Assembly: GCA_015491275.1 (NCBI GenBank)
Contig: WFWF01000046.1
Location: 1 to 8,314, forward strand
Source: Aquificales bacterium
GTDB taxonomy: Bacteria > Aquificota > Aquificia > Aquificales > Aquificaceae
DNA length: 8,314 nucleotides
Reading direction: 5' to 3'
Part shown: one piece after another, positions 1 to 6,497 of the stretch
Layout of the letters: each line of letters begins with the position of its first letter
How positions within the stretch are numbered: the stretch's first letter is position 1
Translations under genes and position numbers: made by a program
Notes under the pieces: generated by a model
Seen by the model: the letters and a program-made list of their open reading frames with translations, nothing else
Told to the model about the DNA's origin: nothing
The model's database searches: none

Positions 1-19
1 AGATGTGTATAAGAGACAG
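1..19 (+). other. Tn5/Nextera mosaic-end adapter (artefact)
   Basis: The first 19 bases, AGATGTGTATAAGAGACAG, are identical to the hyperactive Tn5 mosaic end used in Nextera-type sequencing libraries. They sit at the extreme left edge and interrupt the bpsA reading frame exactly where family similarity should continue. This is library adapter left on a read or contig end, not genomic DNA and not a resident transposon. Reading through it adds false residues to bpsA. Confidence 0.97.
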
Positions 20-720
20 GTTTCTGGAGGATCCGTTATAAAAACATCAAAGGCACCTATCCATTCCTCGGGGAAGGGATTCCTCAGATCCCAAACCATT
101 GCTTCCGCATTATCAATACCAAGCTCTTTGAAGACTCTTTTATCAAACTCTATAAGCCTTTCATCTATATCAAGTATAAGTACCTTTTTAGCTTTTTTTG
201 TAAGGGCAACCGCAAGCCCGGTAAGATCATCTTCCGCTCCCATCACCATTATTTCTTTTCCTCTTAAATCACCTCTTGAGTCAAGAAACAGTACCCTTGA
301 AATAGTCGTCTCCGGGGTTACTGCACCCTGGTCATAGTCTTGGATAGGTTCTGGTCTGTCCTTAGCAATTTGTACAAAGATCCTGTAAAGCTCAATATCA
401 TCGTAAAAGGGAATACCCCTTCCGTCACATGCTTTGCATTTATGGTCTTGTATTGGGTAAATTCCTTTTTCCTCAATAAGATCTCTACCCGCTTGTGTAA
501 GTAAAATATTCTCTTTATCATCAATAAACAGGAGGTTTTTTTCTATGAGTATCTTTACTATGCTTGAAGCGGCAGGAACTGTAAGATCAGCTCTGTCAAC
601 TATCTTCCAGAAATCCTGTTCTTGTTGTACAGCGGATAACAACCTTTCCACATTTCTTCTGTGTATTTTTACACCGCTGTCTTCCTGAGCTTTCTTTGCC
701 ACTTCCGTAAGTATGTCCAA
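20..720 (-). CDS. bpsA: N4-bis(aminopropyl)spermidine synthase, C-terminus missing
   Basis: BpsA transfers aminopropyl groups from decarboxylated SAM onto the N4 of spermidine, giving branched-chain polyamines typical of hyperthermophiles, where they help stabilise nucleic acids. The visible 233 residues show an N-terminal winged-helix-like part (about 30-85), a Cys pair in KCKACDG (94-100), a Rossmann methyltransferase-like core with GAEDDLTGLA (161-170) in place of the family's usual GDDDLTS-type motif, the strand motif LILDID (181-186), and the family signature DPPET beginning at residue 230. The start is TTG at 720: an in-frame TAG lies directly upstream, and the Shine-Dalgarno AGGAGGTG (727-734) is 6 nt away. 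The family is about 350 aa, so roughly a third is lost at the adapter junction; this is an assembly edge, not a mutation. Divergent from tlyA. Confidence 0.9.
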
Positions 721-726
721 CTACCG

Positions 727-734
727 CACCTCCT
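727..734 (-). promoter_or_regulatory. Shine-Dalgarno of bpsA, fixes a TTG start
   Basis: On the minus strand AGGAGGTG lies 6 nt before TTG at 720. A near-perfect anti-16S match with normal spacing, plus an in-frame TAG just upstream of the TTG, makes the rare TTG the only reasonable start for bpsA. Confidence 0.85.
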
Positions 735-758
735 TTTATGGTTTTGAAAATCAGGATT

Positions 759-771
759 TATATTATATCAG
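759..771 (+). promoter_or_regulatory. Possible -10 of tlyA giving a leaderless transcript
   Basis: On the plus strand TATATT (759-764) or TATTAT (761-766) ends only 5-7 nt before the ATG at 772, so a transcript from it would begin at or within a few bases of the start codon. It shares its AT-rich core with the bpsA extended -10 on the other strand. There is no Shine-Dalgarno at a usable distance; AGGA at 753-756 is 15 nt from the ATG. No convincing -35 was found, so this is a suggestion. Confidence 0.35.
762..770 (-). promoter_or_regulatory. Extended -10 promoter element for bpsA
   Basis: Read on the minus strand this is TGATATAAT, a full match to the extended -10 consensus TGnTATAAT. Transcription would start near 755 and give a leader of about 35 nt carrying the Shine-Dalgarno at 727-734. 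No good -35 hexamer lies 16-18 nt upstream (TTGTCA is present but only 12 nt away), which is acceptable for an extended -10 promoter. The prediction rests on sequence match only. Confidence 0.6.
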
Positions 772-1539
772 ATGAGGCTTGACAAGTTTTTGGTTGATAG
801 GGGATTGGTAAGATCCAGGGAAGAAGGTCAGGCACTTATAATGATGGGGTATGTACTTGTTAACGGAAAGGAGATAACAAAGGCGGGTTATCAGATAAAG
901 GGTGATGAGAACATAGAGATAAAGGAGAGGATGAAGTATGTTTCAAGGGGGGGCTACAAACTTGAAAATGCCCTTGATTGCTTCCGTATTGATGTCAGCG
1001 GGATGGTTGCATTGGATGTGGGTTCTTCAACGGGAGGGTTTACCGATTGTCTTTTGCAGAGAGGAGCAAAAAAGGTTTATGCGGTTGATGTAGGTAAAGG
1101 GCAGATGGATCTTAAATTGCGTCAGGATCCAAGAGTAATTCTTTATGAAAAACTTGATGCAAGAAATATAGGCAAGGAACATGTACCGGAGAAAGTGGAT
1201 ATAATTACAGTGGATGTTTCCTTTATTTCCCAATGTAAGATACTTCCCCATGTTTTGTCTTTTATGAAGGATGATGGAATACTTATTTCCCTTGTAAAAC
1301 CACAGTTTGAATTGTCTCCGAAGCAGGTAAGAAAAGGAATAGTAAGAAGTGTGGAGGATAAGAAGGAAGCTATAAGAAAGGTGGTGGAATGCATTAAAAA
1401 AGAAAGTTTATACATAAAGGGTATCATTAAGGCTTTTCCCAGAGGTACTAAGGGGAATGAAGAATTTTTTATCTATGCTAAAAGGGAAAAACCTGATATA
1501 AATATAGATAATGAAATCGGAAGGGCAGTTCATGAATAA
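772..1539 (+). CDS. tlyA: TlyA-family rRNA (cytidine-2'-O)-methyltransferase
   Basis: TlyA enzymes methylate ribose 2'-OH groups of cytidines in 16S and/or 23S rRNA using SAM; in mycobacteria the targets are 16S C1409 and 23S C1920 and loss gives capreomycin resistance. The 255 residues fit the family length. Residues 1-60 form an S4 RNA-binding domain beginning MRLDKFLVDRGLV, followed by the linker YVSRGGYKL and an FtsJ-like Rossmann domain with SAM motif I LDVGSSTGGFT (81-91). By comparison with mycobacterial TlyA, the catalytic Lys-Asp-Lys-Glu tetrad is K63, D148 (VDVSFIS), K176 (VKPQFE) and E230 (GNEEFF). An in-frame TGA at 745-747 and no other start codon before 772 force the ATG, although no proper ribosome binding site precedes it. 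First gene of a four-gene operon; its last 8 bases overlap the next gene. Confidence 0.93.
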   Translation: MRLDKFLVDRGLVRSREEGQALIMMGYVLVNGKEITKAGYQIKGDENIEIKERMKYVSRGGYKLENALDCFRIDVSGMVALDVGSSTGGFTDCLLQRGAKKVYAVDVGKGQMDLKLRQDPRVILYEKLDARNIGKEHVPEKVDIITVDVSFISQCKILPHVLSFMKDDGILISLVKPQFELSPKQVRKGIVRSVEDKKEAIRKVVECIKKESLYIKGIIKAFPRGTKGNEEFFIYAKREKPDINIDNEIGRAVHE

Positions 1540-1921
1540 ACTTTTTGTGAATAACACATTAAGGGGAGAGATAGGTGTTTATCCGTTAACCGCGGAGAAC
1601 CTATTGAGGGTGGGTACAGCTATAGCCATGGTTTTAGAGGAGAAGGGTTATGTTGATATGACTATGTGTCTCTGTAGTGTTGACTTTGCGACACTTTCTG
1701 TTGCTGTGGGATTTATGGGAGGTGGTGGTTCCGTATTTATTAACGGAAGTGCTTCTCTGTGTGTTAAAGGAAGATCCGAAGGTGATATATACACCCTTGA
1801 GATAGAAGGACTTTCTTATGAAGATTTTGATAAGGTGGAAAGGATCCTCCTCGGCAGAAATATATTGAGGAAGAAAAAAGGGAAACATATAGGGAAAATA
1901 ACCTATGGCGGGGGTTTGTGA
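1532..1921 (+). CDS. Small protein resembling a degenerate phosphohexomutase domain I
   Basis: A 129-aa protein with no catalytic motif. I infer that it derives from domain I of the alpha-D-phosphohexomutase family (GlmM, PMM/PGM). LRGEIGVYPLTAENLLRVGTA (10-30) has the spacing of the family's N-terminal IRG...LTxE...xGxA segment; VGFMGGGGSVFINGS (59-73) matches the strand region before the active-site loop; and IEGLSYEDFDKVERIL (91-106) followed by GKHIGKI (117-123) resembles the end of domain I. The catalytic Ser-His-Asn loop is absent and the GRDxR substrate loop is replaced by LCSVDF (47-52), so mutase activity is very unlikely. ATG at 1532 is preferred over the in-frame ATG at 1511 because GGAAGGG (1518-1524) is a well-placed Shine-Dalgarno and the start overlaps the tlyA end by 8 bp, implying coupling. 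The similarity is by eye. It could instead be an unrelated alpha/beta protein. Confidence 0.75.
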   Translation: MNKLFVNNTLRGEIGVYPLTAENLLRVGTAIAMVLEEKGYVDMTMCLCSVDFATLSVAVGFMGGGGSVFINGSASLCVKGRSEGDIYTLEIEGLSYEDFDKVERILLGRNILRKKKGKHIGKITYGGGL

Positions 1922-1924
1922 ATA

Positions 1925-2173
1925 ATGGATGTGAAGAATGAGTCATTAGAATTGGGAAAGGAGACGATATCACTCTTAATTGAATACGGAACGCAAATTG
2001 ACGATATATACAGGAAATTCAGGGAGTTGAGATTGAGATGCAACGAGCTTTCCTATCAGTCTGCCCTTTTGAATGTGGAACATGCCTTTTTTATGGTTGT
2101 TCAAAGTATGAATATACTTAAAGAGCAAATAAAATTGTTAGAGATAGCCAAAGAAAGGAAGGAGGTGGAATGA
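1925..2173 (+). CDS. Hypothetical small helical protein
   Basis: I do not recognise this 82-aa protein. It is highly charged and predicted almost wholly alpha-helical, with heptad-like hydrophobic spacing (about residues 10-32 and 40-75) and no signal peptide or membrane segment, so a small coiled-coil or helical-hairpin adaptor is the simplest reading. The ATG lies 3 nt after the stop of the previous gene, with a G-rich stretch (1908-1914) about 10 nt upstream as ribosome binding site. The stop overlaps the next ATG as ATGA (2170-2173). Wedged between a dead mutase-like protein and a multidomain pseudo-receiver protein, it may be a partner of one of them; that is inference from position only. 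Confidence 0.75.
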   Translation: MDVKNESLELGKETISLLIEYGTQIDDIYRKFRELRLRCNELSYQSALLNVEHAFFMVVQSMNILKEQIKLLEIAKERKEVE

Positions 2174-3873
2174 AGGCTATAAAGGCCCTTCTTCTTGATA
2201 AGAAGGCGGAACTTTTTGAGATACTGGGGGATATTTTTAATGTGACTGGTCATAAGTTGATAGTTGCAAAGACCGAGGATCAGGCATTGGATCTTCTTAA
2301 TGCTGTTGATGTGGACATAATACTGTTACCCTATGAGGATAGGGACTTTTGGATCCACTCAAGGAAGGATCACAGTATAAAGGGAATATATCCCATGTTT
2401 ATAGGGGAGAAGGAAGAGGAACTTAAGGATATAATTGATATGGGTTTCTCTTATGTCAATTTTATAATGAAACCTTTTAATCCTCTTGATCTTCTTAACA
2501 GGATAGGGCATCTTTCAACCCTTGAAGAACACGAGGATCTTTCCATCTTCGGTTTGCTCAATGTACTTATAGAGATGGAAAAGCATGAGGAAACGGGATA
2601 TGTTGAGCTGTCCCATAAGGACGGAAAATGCATACTTTTTGTTGAAGGTGGAACCGTTAAGGAATCCACATGTGATACGGATGTTTTAAAAGGTCTGTTC
2701 GCCAAAGAGCCTGATATAACCAAGCTTCCCATTGTTGAGGACTTTGTTGCGAAAGAGCAGTTCAACTCAACGGATGATCTCATAGAAAAACTGTGGGTTG
2801 AGATGGAAGAGATAGTTGAAGAAAAAGCGGTAGAAGTAAAAGTTGAGGAGAGATTAAGGGAGCTTATAAAGGAAGTTGAGGAAGATGTATATTGCATCCA
2901 GTTTCGTAGTGATAAGGATCTCTTGAGTAAAAATGCTTATCTTAGGGTGTTTAGAAACGGTGATACAAAGATAAACATGCTTATAAATCCGTGGCACCAG
3001 ATGGTCTGGGGTGATATCAAAGCATGTATTGAACACCTTATAGGTGATATAAAATCACTGCACATAGTTATGCTCTTGACTCAAGATGTGTTTAAAAACC
3101 AGAATGTTATCAGGATAATGGAGATTAATCCCAAGGTTACTCTTATAACCACGCGGGATATAGTACATTCAATGAGGCTTGCGGGTATGCCAGCCTTCAA
3201 AACGAGAACTCTTGATCTTTTCAGATATTTTAAAGTAACCCTTGCTACGGGTCATACGCTGAATTTTATACCCGCCCCATATACGCCATATAAGGGTAAC
3301 TTTGCGGTTATGGAAAGGGAAAAGGGAATGCTTTATACATCGGAAATTTTCAGTTCAATGATCCCCGTATCGCGATTGGCGGATATAACGACATTTGATC
3401 CGCATGGCATAAAAATATTTCACATGATACACATGCCCCATTCCGAAGGCGTTAAGAATTTTATAAATAGTTTTGAGGAATTACCCAAATGGATATTACC
3501 CGCTTACGGCAGTCTGTTGAAGGGTGAGGATGTTCAAAAGGCTGTAAATGTTCTGTCAAAGGTAAATATGGGTATAGAGCTTCCTCTCATAAGGGATAAG
3601 CAGGAAGCTATACTGATACTGAATGAAACCTTATCTTACGTAAAGGGCAGAATAGATGGAGAGCTTTTCAAGGACATACTTTCCGAACTTGAAAGGTTCG
3701 CATTAATAGAAAAGGGTAGGATAGTGGATGTACTGACGGAGCCCTCCATCACCATTGATCAGCTTTTCATATCCCTTTGTAATGTAAAGTCAGTAGGTGA
3801 TGAAATAATGTACGATGTACTGAACTTTATAAGTGAAAGAGAGGTTATGCTTCCCGCATTTATGTGCCTTTGA
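2170..3873 (+). CDS. Pseudo-receiver / PATAN (DUF4388) / flavodiiron-like MBL protein
   Basis: A 567-aa cytosolic multidomain protein. Residues 4-115 have the receiver fold, but the phospho-acceptor Asp is P54 (IILLPYED), the acidic pair is D10-K11 and the Thr/Ser position is in FIGEK; only K101 (MKPF) remains, so it should not be phosphorylated. Residues 124-180 match PATAN/DUF4388, including the GKCILFVEGG turn. Residues 240-455 resemble the metallo-beta-lactamase domain of flavodiiron proteins and the related ODP oxygen-sensor family (INPWHQMVWGDI; FIPAPYTPY; GMLYTSEIFSSM; ILPAYGSLLKG). The HxExDH motif is TQDVFK (304-309), and the His positions appear as P373 and Y446; D306 and E392 are the only acidic residues left. 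A helical tail (456-567) ends the protein. The start has a strong AAGGAGGTGG site and ATGA coupling to the upstream gene. Likely a signalling or scaffold protein; the partner is unknown. Confidence 0.85.
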   Translation: MKAIKALLLDKKAELFEILGDIFNVTGHKLIVAKTEDQALDLLNAVDVDIILLPYEDRDFWIHSRKDHSIKGIYPMFIGEKEEELKDIIDMGFSYVNFIMKPFNPLDLLNRIGHLSTLEEHEDLSIFGLLNVLIEMEKHEETGYVELSHKDGKCILFVEGGTVKESTCDTDVLKGLFAKEPDITKLPIVEDFVAKEQFNSTDDLIEKLWVEMEEIVEEKAVEVKVEERLRELIKEVEEDVYCIQFRSDKDLLSKNAYLRVFRNGDTKINMLINPWHQMVWGDIKACIEHLIGDIKSLHIVMLLTQDVFKNQNVIRIMEINPKVTLITTRDIVHSMRLAGMPAFKTRTLDLFRYFKVTLATGHTLNFIPAPYTPYKGNFAVMEREKGMLYTSEIFSSMIPVSRLADITTFDPHGIKIFHMIHMPHSEGVKNFINSFEELPKWILPAYGSLLKGEDVQKAVNVLSKVNMGIELPLIRDKQEAILILNETLSYVKGRIDGELFKDILSELERFALIEKGRIVDVLTEPSITIDQLFISLCNVKSVGDEIMYDVLNFISEREVMLPAFMCL

Positions 3874-4765
3874 TCTTTATCACCTCGCAGAAATATCTTA
3901 TAAGTATTTCTCTGGGAGGTGTCTTAAGGGTTTTGTCCTTTAAAGGTATGGCATAGGGTGAAAGTTTTAATTTTCTTTCTTCCTGAATACCGAGTTCAAG
4001 CCTTTTTGCAGGAGAACACACCGTACCACCCCTTTTTCTGCCTACCGGTGTACTTTCACCCACAAAGAAGCCGAGTATTTTCAAAGCTTTCCTTACACAA
4101 AGGGCGGATGTATAAGATACCCAAATTCCGTCTTCCTTAAGCTTACTTGTTACCTCCCGCAGTAAATCAATAGTCCACATCTCGGGATTTCTGAAAGGTG
4201 AAAAGGGGTCGTGGAAAATAGCATCAGTCTTATCTTTTATAGAATCTATTGTGTTTCTTATATCCCCCTCTATAAGTTTTATAAGTATCCCTTCCCTTTC
4301 CAGTGCATCCCTATTCTCCCACACCTTATTATGAAGATTTCTGTATGGTTCGGGCATGGGCGGTAATTTAGAGGGGAAGGTTTTGTCAAGTCCGTATATC
4401 TTTATTTCCATTGCGGGATTAATGTTTTTGAGGTGATGTATAGCTACCACGCTGTTATATCCCAATCCGAAGCCTATGTCTATTATGGTTATCTTATTGT
4501 TTTTCTTTACCTTATCAATGAGCCCCGAGGGAAGAAGAAATTTTTCATAGCATTCCCTTACCGCGCCCGCATATACACTGTGGTACGGCTCTCCATATTC
4601 TTTGCTTATCAATGTAAAAGAGCCATCTCTTGTTTTTATTATCTCCCCCTCAGCCCTTATTGAAGGTTTACACCATCTCTTAAGTTCCTTTTGCACCTTG
4701 AGGGCTTCTTCTTGGGAAAGTACAATGCCGGATTTTTCCGCTATCTTTTTTATATCATCTACCAT
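3860..4765 (-). CDS. mnmC2: Stand-alone tRNA (mnm5s2U34) methyltransferase MnmC2 (DUF752)
   Basis: It catalyses the last SAM-dependent methylation of nm5(s2)U to mnm5(s2)U at the wobble position of tRNAs reading split codon boxes. In enterobacteria this domain is fused to the FAD oxidase MnmC1; in Aquifex aeolicus the DUF752 protein is known to work without it, and these 301 residues have no oxidase part. Visible marks: an N-terminal extension (1-55), GEPYHSVYAGAVRECYEKFL (58-77), SAM motif I DIGFGLGYNS (96-105), the acidic second strand GLD (125-127), the family signature HDPFSPFRNPEMWT (185-198) with D186 in the active-site loop, and GRKRGG near the C-terminus (242-247). The ATG overlaps the lepB stop by 7 bp, and GGATAGG serves as ribosome binding site. 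Last gene of the minus-strand run; its 3' end overlaps the convergent gene by 14 bp. Confidence 0.92.
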   Translation of the reverse strand: MVDDIKKIAEKSGIVLSQEEALKVQKELKRWCKPSIRAEGEIIKTRDGSFTLISKEYGEPYHSVYAGAVRECYEKFLLPSGLIDKVKKNNKITIIDIGFGLGYNSVVAIHHLKNINPAMEIKIYGLDKTFPSKLPPMPEPYRNLHNKVWENRDALEREGILIKLIEGDIRNTIDSIKDKTDAIFHDPFSPFRNPEMWTIDLLREVTSKLKEDGIWVSYTSALCVRKALKILGFFVGESTPVGRKRGGTVCSPAKRLELGIQEERKLKLSPYAIPLKDKTLKTPPREILIRYFCEVIKIKGT

Positions 4766-5442
4766 ATAAAGTGTTTGCCTATCCTGTCAAACCTCGGATT
4801 TAATATCGCATAGAATATCTGGCGAAAAGCTGTGAAAGGTGTAACATCGGTGGTTCTTATAGGGGGCACCTTACCCGAAAAGTAAATTACAAAGGCTTTA
4901 CCTATTATTTTGTCTCTGTACAGGAATCCCCAGTATCTGCTATCTTCACTGTTATCCCTGTTGTCTCCCATAACGAAGTATGCGTTCTCCGGAATCTTAG
5001 TCGGAGGGAGGTTAATCCGAGGTACCAAGGGATCTTTGTAAAGGGCTATAAGATGTTTAACCCCGTTGGGAAGAGTTTCCTCATATATTAATCTTTCGTG
5101 ACCGCCGTCCGCATCTTTACCTACAAATCTAAGCGGTAATTCTTTGCCGTTTATGAAAACCCTGTAACCCCTTATTTCTATTGTGTCACCGGGCATTCCT
5201 ATTATCCTCTTTATGAAGTCTATATCTGGGTTTAAGGGCCATTTGAATACAATGATGTCCCCCCTCTTAGGTTCTGTAAATCTGTAGACCAATTTGTTAA
5301 CTAATATGAAATCTCCCACAAGAAGGGTCGGTTTCATGGAGCCGGAAGGTATGTTGAAAGCTTGAACAAAGAAGGTCCTTATCACCAAAAAAACCGCAAT
5401 AATAATAGCAAACTCAATTATCCACTTCTTTGTCTTATCCAT
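4759..5442 (-). CDS. lepB: Signal peptidase I
   Basis: This membrane serine protease removes signal peptides from Sec- and Tat-exported preproteins on the outer face of the cytoplasmic membrane. The 227 residues carry one N-terminal membrane segment (about 8-25), then box B FNIPSGSMKPTLLVGD with nucleophile S35, a strand with GDIIVFKWP, box D FIKRIIGMPGD with general base K78, and box E MGDNRDNSEDSRYWG (158-172). The Ser-Lys dyad is complete, so it should be active. An insertion between boxes D and E (about 92-150) is moderate, as in many gram-negative enzymes. The ATG shares one base with the rlmN stop (TAATG), and the GAGGGGGTG site lies within the end of rlmN, so translation is probably coupled. 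The gene ends overlapping mnmC2. Confidence 0.96.
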   Translation of the reverse strand: MDKTKKWIIEFAIIIAVFLVIRTFFVQAFNIPSGSMKPTLLVGDFILVNKLVYRFTEPKRGDIIVFKWPLNPDIDFIKRIIGMPGDTIEIRGYRVFINGKELPLRFVGKDADGGHERLIYEETLPNGVKHLIALYKDPLVPRINLPPTKIPENAYFVMGDNRDNSEDSRYWGFLYRDKIIGKAFVIYFSGKVPPIRTTDVTPFTAFRQIFYAILNPRFDRIGKHFIW

Positions 5443-6479
5443 TAAACTTTCACCCCCTCATATTCAGCCCTTAATTGCCCGCATGCTCCGAAAACTTTCT
5501 GCCCCTTGCTGAATCTTATAAAGCATGATATTCCGTTTTCCCACAGTATCCTCTGTAAGTTTATTATATTTTCCGGTTCAGGTCTTCTGTAAGGAAGGGT
5601 TGGGTAAGGGTTATAAGGTATTATGTTGACTTTAAACCTTTTTTTGTGTCTTCCTATTAACCTTACAAGTTCCAGAGCATCCTCGGGTGAATCATTTATG
5701 CCCTTTATAAGTACATACTCAAGTGTTATCCTTCTATATGGTTTTAGGGGATATTCTTTTAAGAGATTCATAAGTTGACTGAGCTTATTAGTTTTGCATA
5801 TAGGCATCAATGTTTCCCTTTTTCCTTGAGAGGGGGCATTTATTGAGACCGCAAGATTTACTTCCGACATTACAGGATCGTAAGCCATTCTCCTTAGCTG
5901 ATGTATTATACCGCTTGTGGATATTGTTACCCTTCTTTTTGATAGATCAAATCCCCAAGGCATGGTAAGTATTTCAACAGCTTTTCTGACATTTTCATAG
6001 TTGGCAAGTGGTTCACCCATACCCATAAATACAACATTCCTTACCTTAACACCGGATATCTTTTGAACTTGAAGGAGCTGGTCTATTATCTCTTCCGTTC
6101 TCAGGTTTCTTTTAAGGCCGTCAATAGCGGTAGCACAGAATGTACATCCTATGGCACAGCCTATTTGTGAAGAAACGCAGAGGGTAAAGTGATCCCTTTC
6201 TTTTATAAGGACGGTTTCAACAATATAGCCGTCCTCTGTCTTAAAAAGAAACTTTTCAGAATCAGAAGAAGGCACCCTCTTTATAAAGTTAAGAGCGTTG
6301 ATCTTAAAGTTTTCTCTCAAATACTTACGGAAATCTTTGGGAAGATCCGTCATTGTTTCAAAATCCGTAATCCCCTTTTTGTATATCCATTTAAGGATCT
6401 GATCCGCCCTGTACCTTTCAAATCCTCTGTTAACAAATAAGTCAATCAGTTCATCTTTTGTATAAGATGTAATGACCAT
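5442..6479 (-). CDS. rlmN: 23S rRNA A2503 / tRNA A37 C2-methyltransferase RlmN
   Basis: A radical-SAM enzyme that methylates C2 of A2503 in the peptidyl-transferase centre of 23S rRNA and A37 of some tRNAs. The 345 aa are normal length. An N-terminal RNA-binding accessory domain (1-70) with YRADQILKWIYKKG is followed by the radical-SAM barrel with the 4Fe-4S motif CAIGCTFC (C108, C112, C115), GMGEP (153-157) and the methyl-handling cysteines C101 (TLCVSSQIGC) and C333 (FGACGQL). The His of the common SxHA motif is Asn here (LAVSINAP), a substitution I believe also occurs in other RlmN proteins. RlmN is favoured over Cfr by length and the low-copy housekeeping context. ATG 6479 is forced, since the upstream frame has TGA and no other start. 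No Shine-Dalgarno precedes it; see the -10-like element at 6489-6497. It follows the PTPS gene by 15 bp. Confidence 0.95.
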   Translation of the reverse strand: MVITSYTKDELIDLFVNRGFERYRADQILKWIYKKGITDFETMTDLPKDFRKYLRENFKINALNFIKRVPSSDSEKFLFKTEDGYIVETVLIKERDHFTLCVSSQIGCAIGCTFCATAIDGLKRNLRTEEIIDQLLQVQKISGVKVRNVVFMGMGEPLANYENVRKAVEILTMPWGFDLSKRRVTISTSGIIHQLRRMAYDPVMSEVNLAVSINAPSQGKRETLMPICKTNKLSQLMNLLKEYPLKPYRRITLEYVLIKGINDSPEDALELVRLIGRHKKRFKVNIIPYNPYPTLPYRRPEPENIINLQRILWENGISCFIRFSKGQKVFGACGQLRAEYEGVKV

Positions 6480-6488
6480 AGCAAATAT

Positions 6489-6497
6489 AATATATCA
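6489..6497 (-). promoter_or_regulatory. Possible extended -10 for a near-leaderless rlmN transcript
   Basis: On the minus strand TGATATATT fits TGnTATAAT with one mismatch, and its TGA is the stop codon of the preceding PTPS gene. Nine bases separate it from the rlmN ATG, so a start point 6-8 nt downstream gives a leader of about 1-3 nt. No Shine-Dalgarno is present in the 15-bp gap. No consensus -35 was found. This would be an internal promoter in an otherwise continuous operon. Confidence 0.35.

Noticed and set aside
1..19. Resident Tn5-like transposon end
   Set aside because: Exact 19-bp engineered mosaic end at the contig edge with no transposase nearby; a library adapter is far more likely.
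5..337. Plus-strand frame of 110 codons at the left edge
   Set aside because: It begins in the adapter and is antisense to bpsA, which has clear family motifs and a strong Shine-Dalgarno.
744..749. TTGAAA as -35 of tlyA
   Set aside because: Only 9-11 nt separate it from the possible -10 boxes, too short for a normal promoter.
1511..1531. Earlier in-frame ATG for the mutase-like protein
   Set aside because: The Shine-Dalgarno GGAAGGG lies downstream of it and is correctly placed for the ATG at 1532; the extra seven residues have no family counterpart.
2451..2897. Minus-strand frame of 148 codons inside the pseudo-receiver gene
   Set aside because: Ser/Thr-rich low-complexity product, no ribosome binding site, and fully covered by a recognisable PATAN-containing gene on the other strand.
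3889..3911. Inverted repeat as intrinsic terminator
   Set aside because: Stem is A/T-rich with a bulge, lies inside the mnmC2 coding region and has no following T-run on either strand.
5442..6479. Cfr-type antibiotic-resistance methyltransferase
   Set aside because: Length, the N-terminal domain and operon setting fit housekeeping RlmN; shared cysteines alone do not separate the two.
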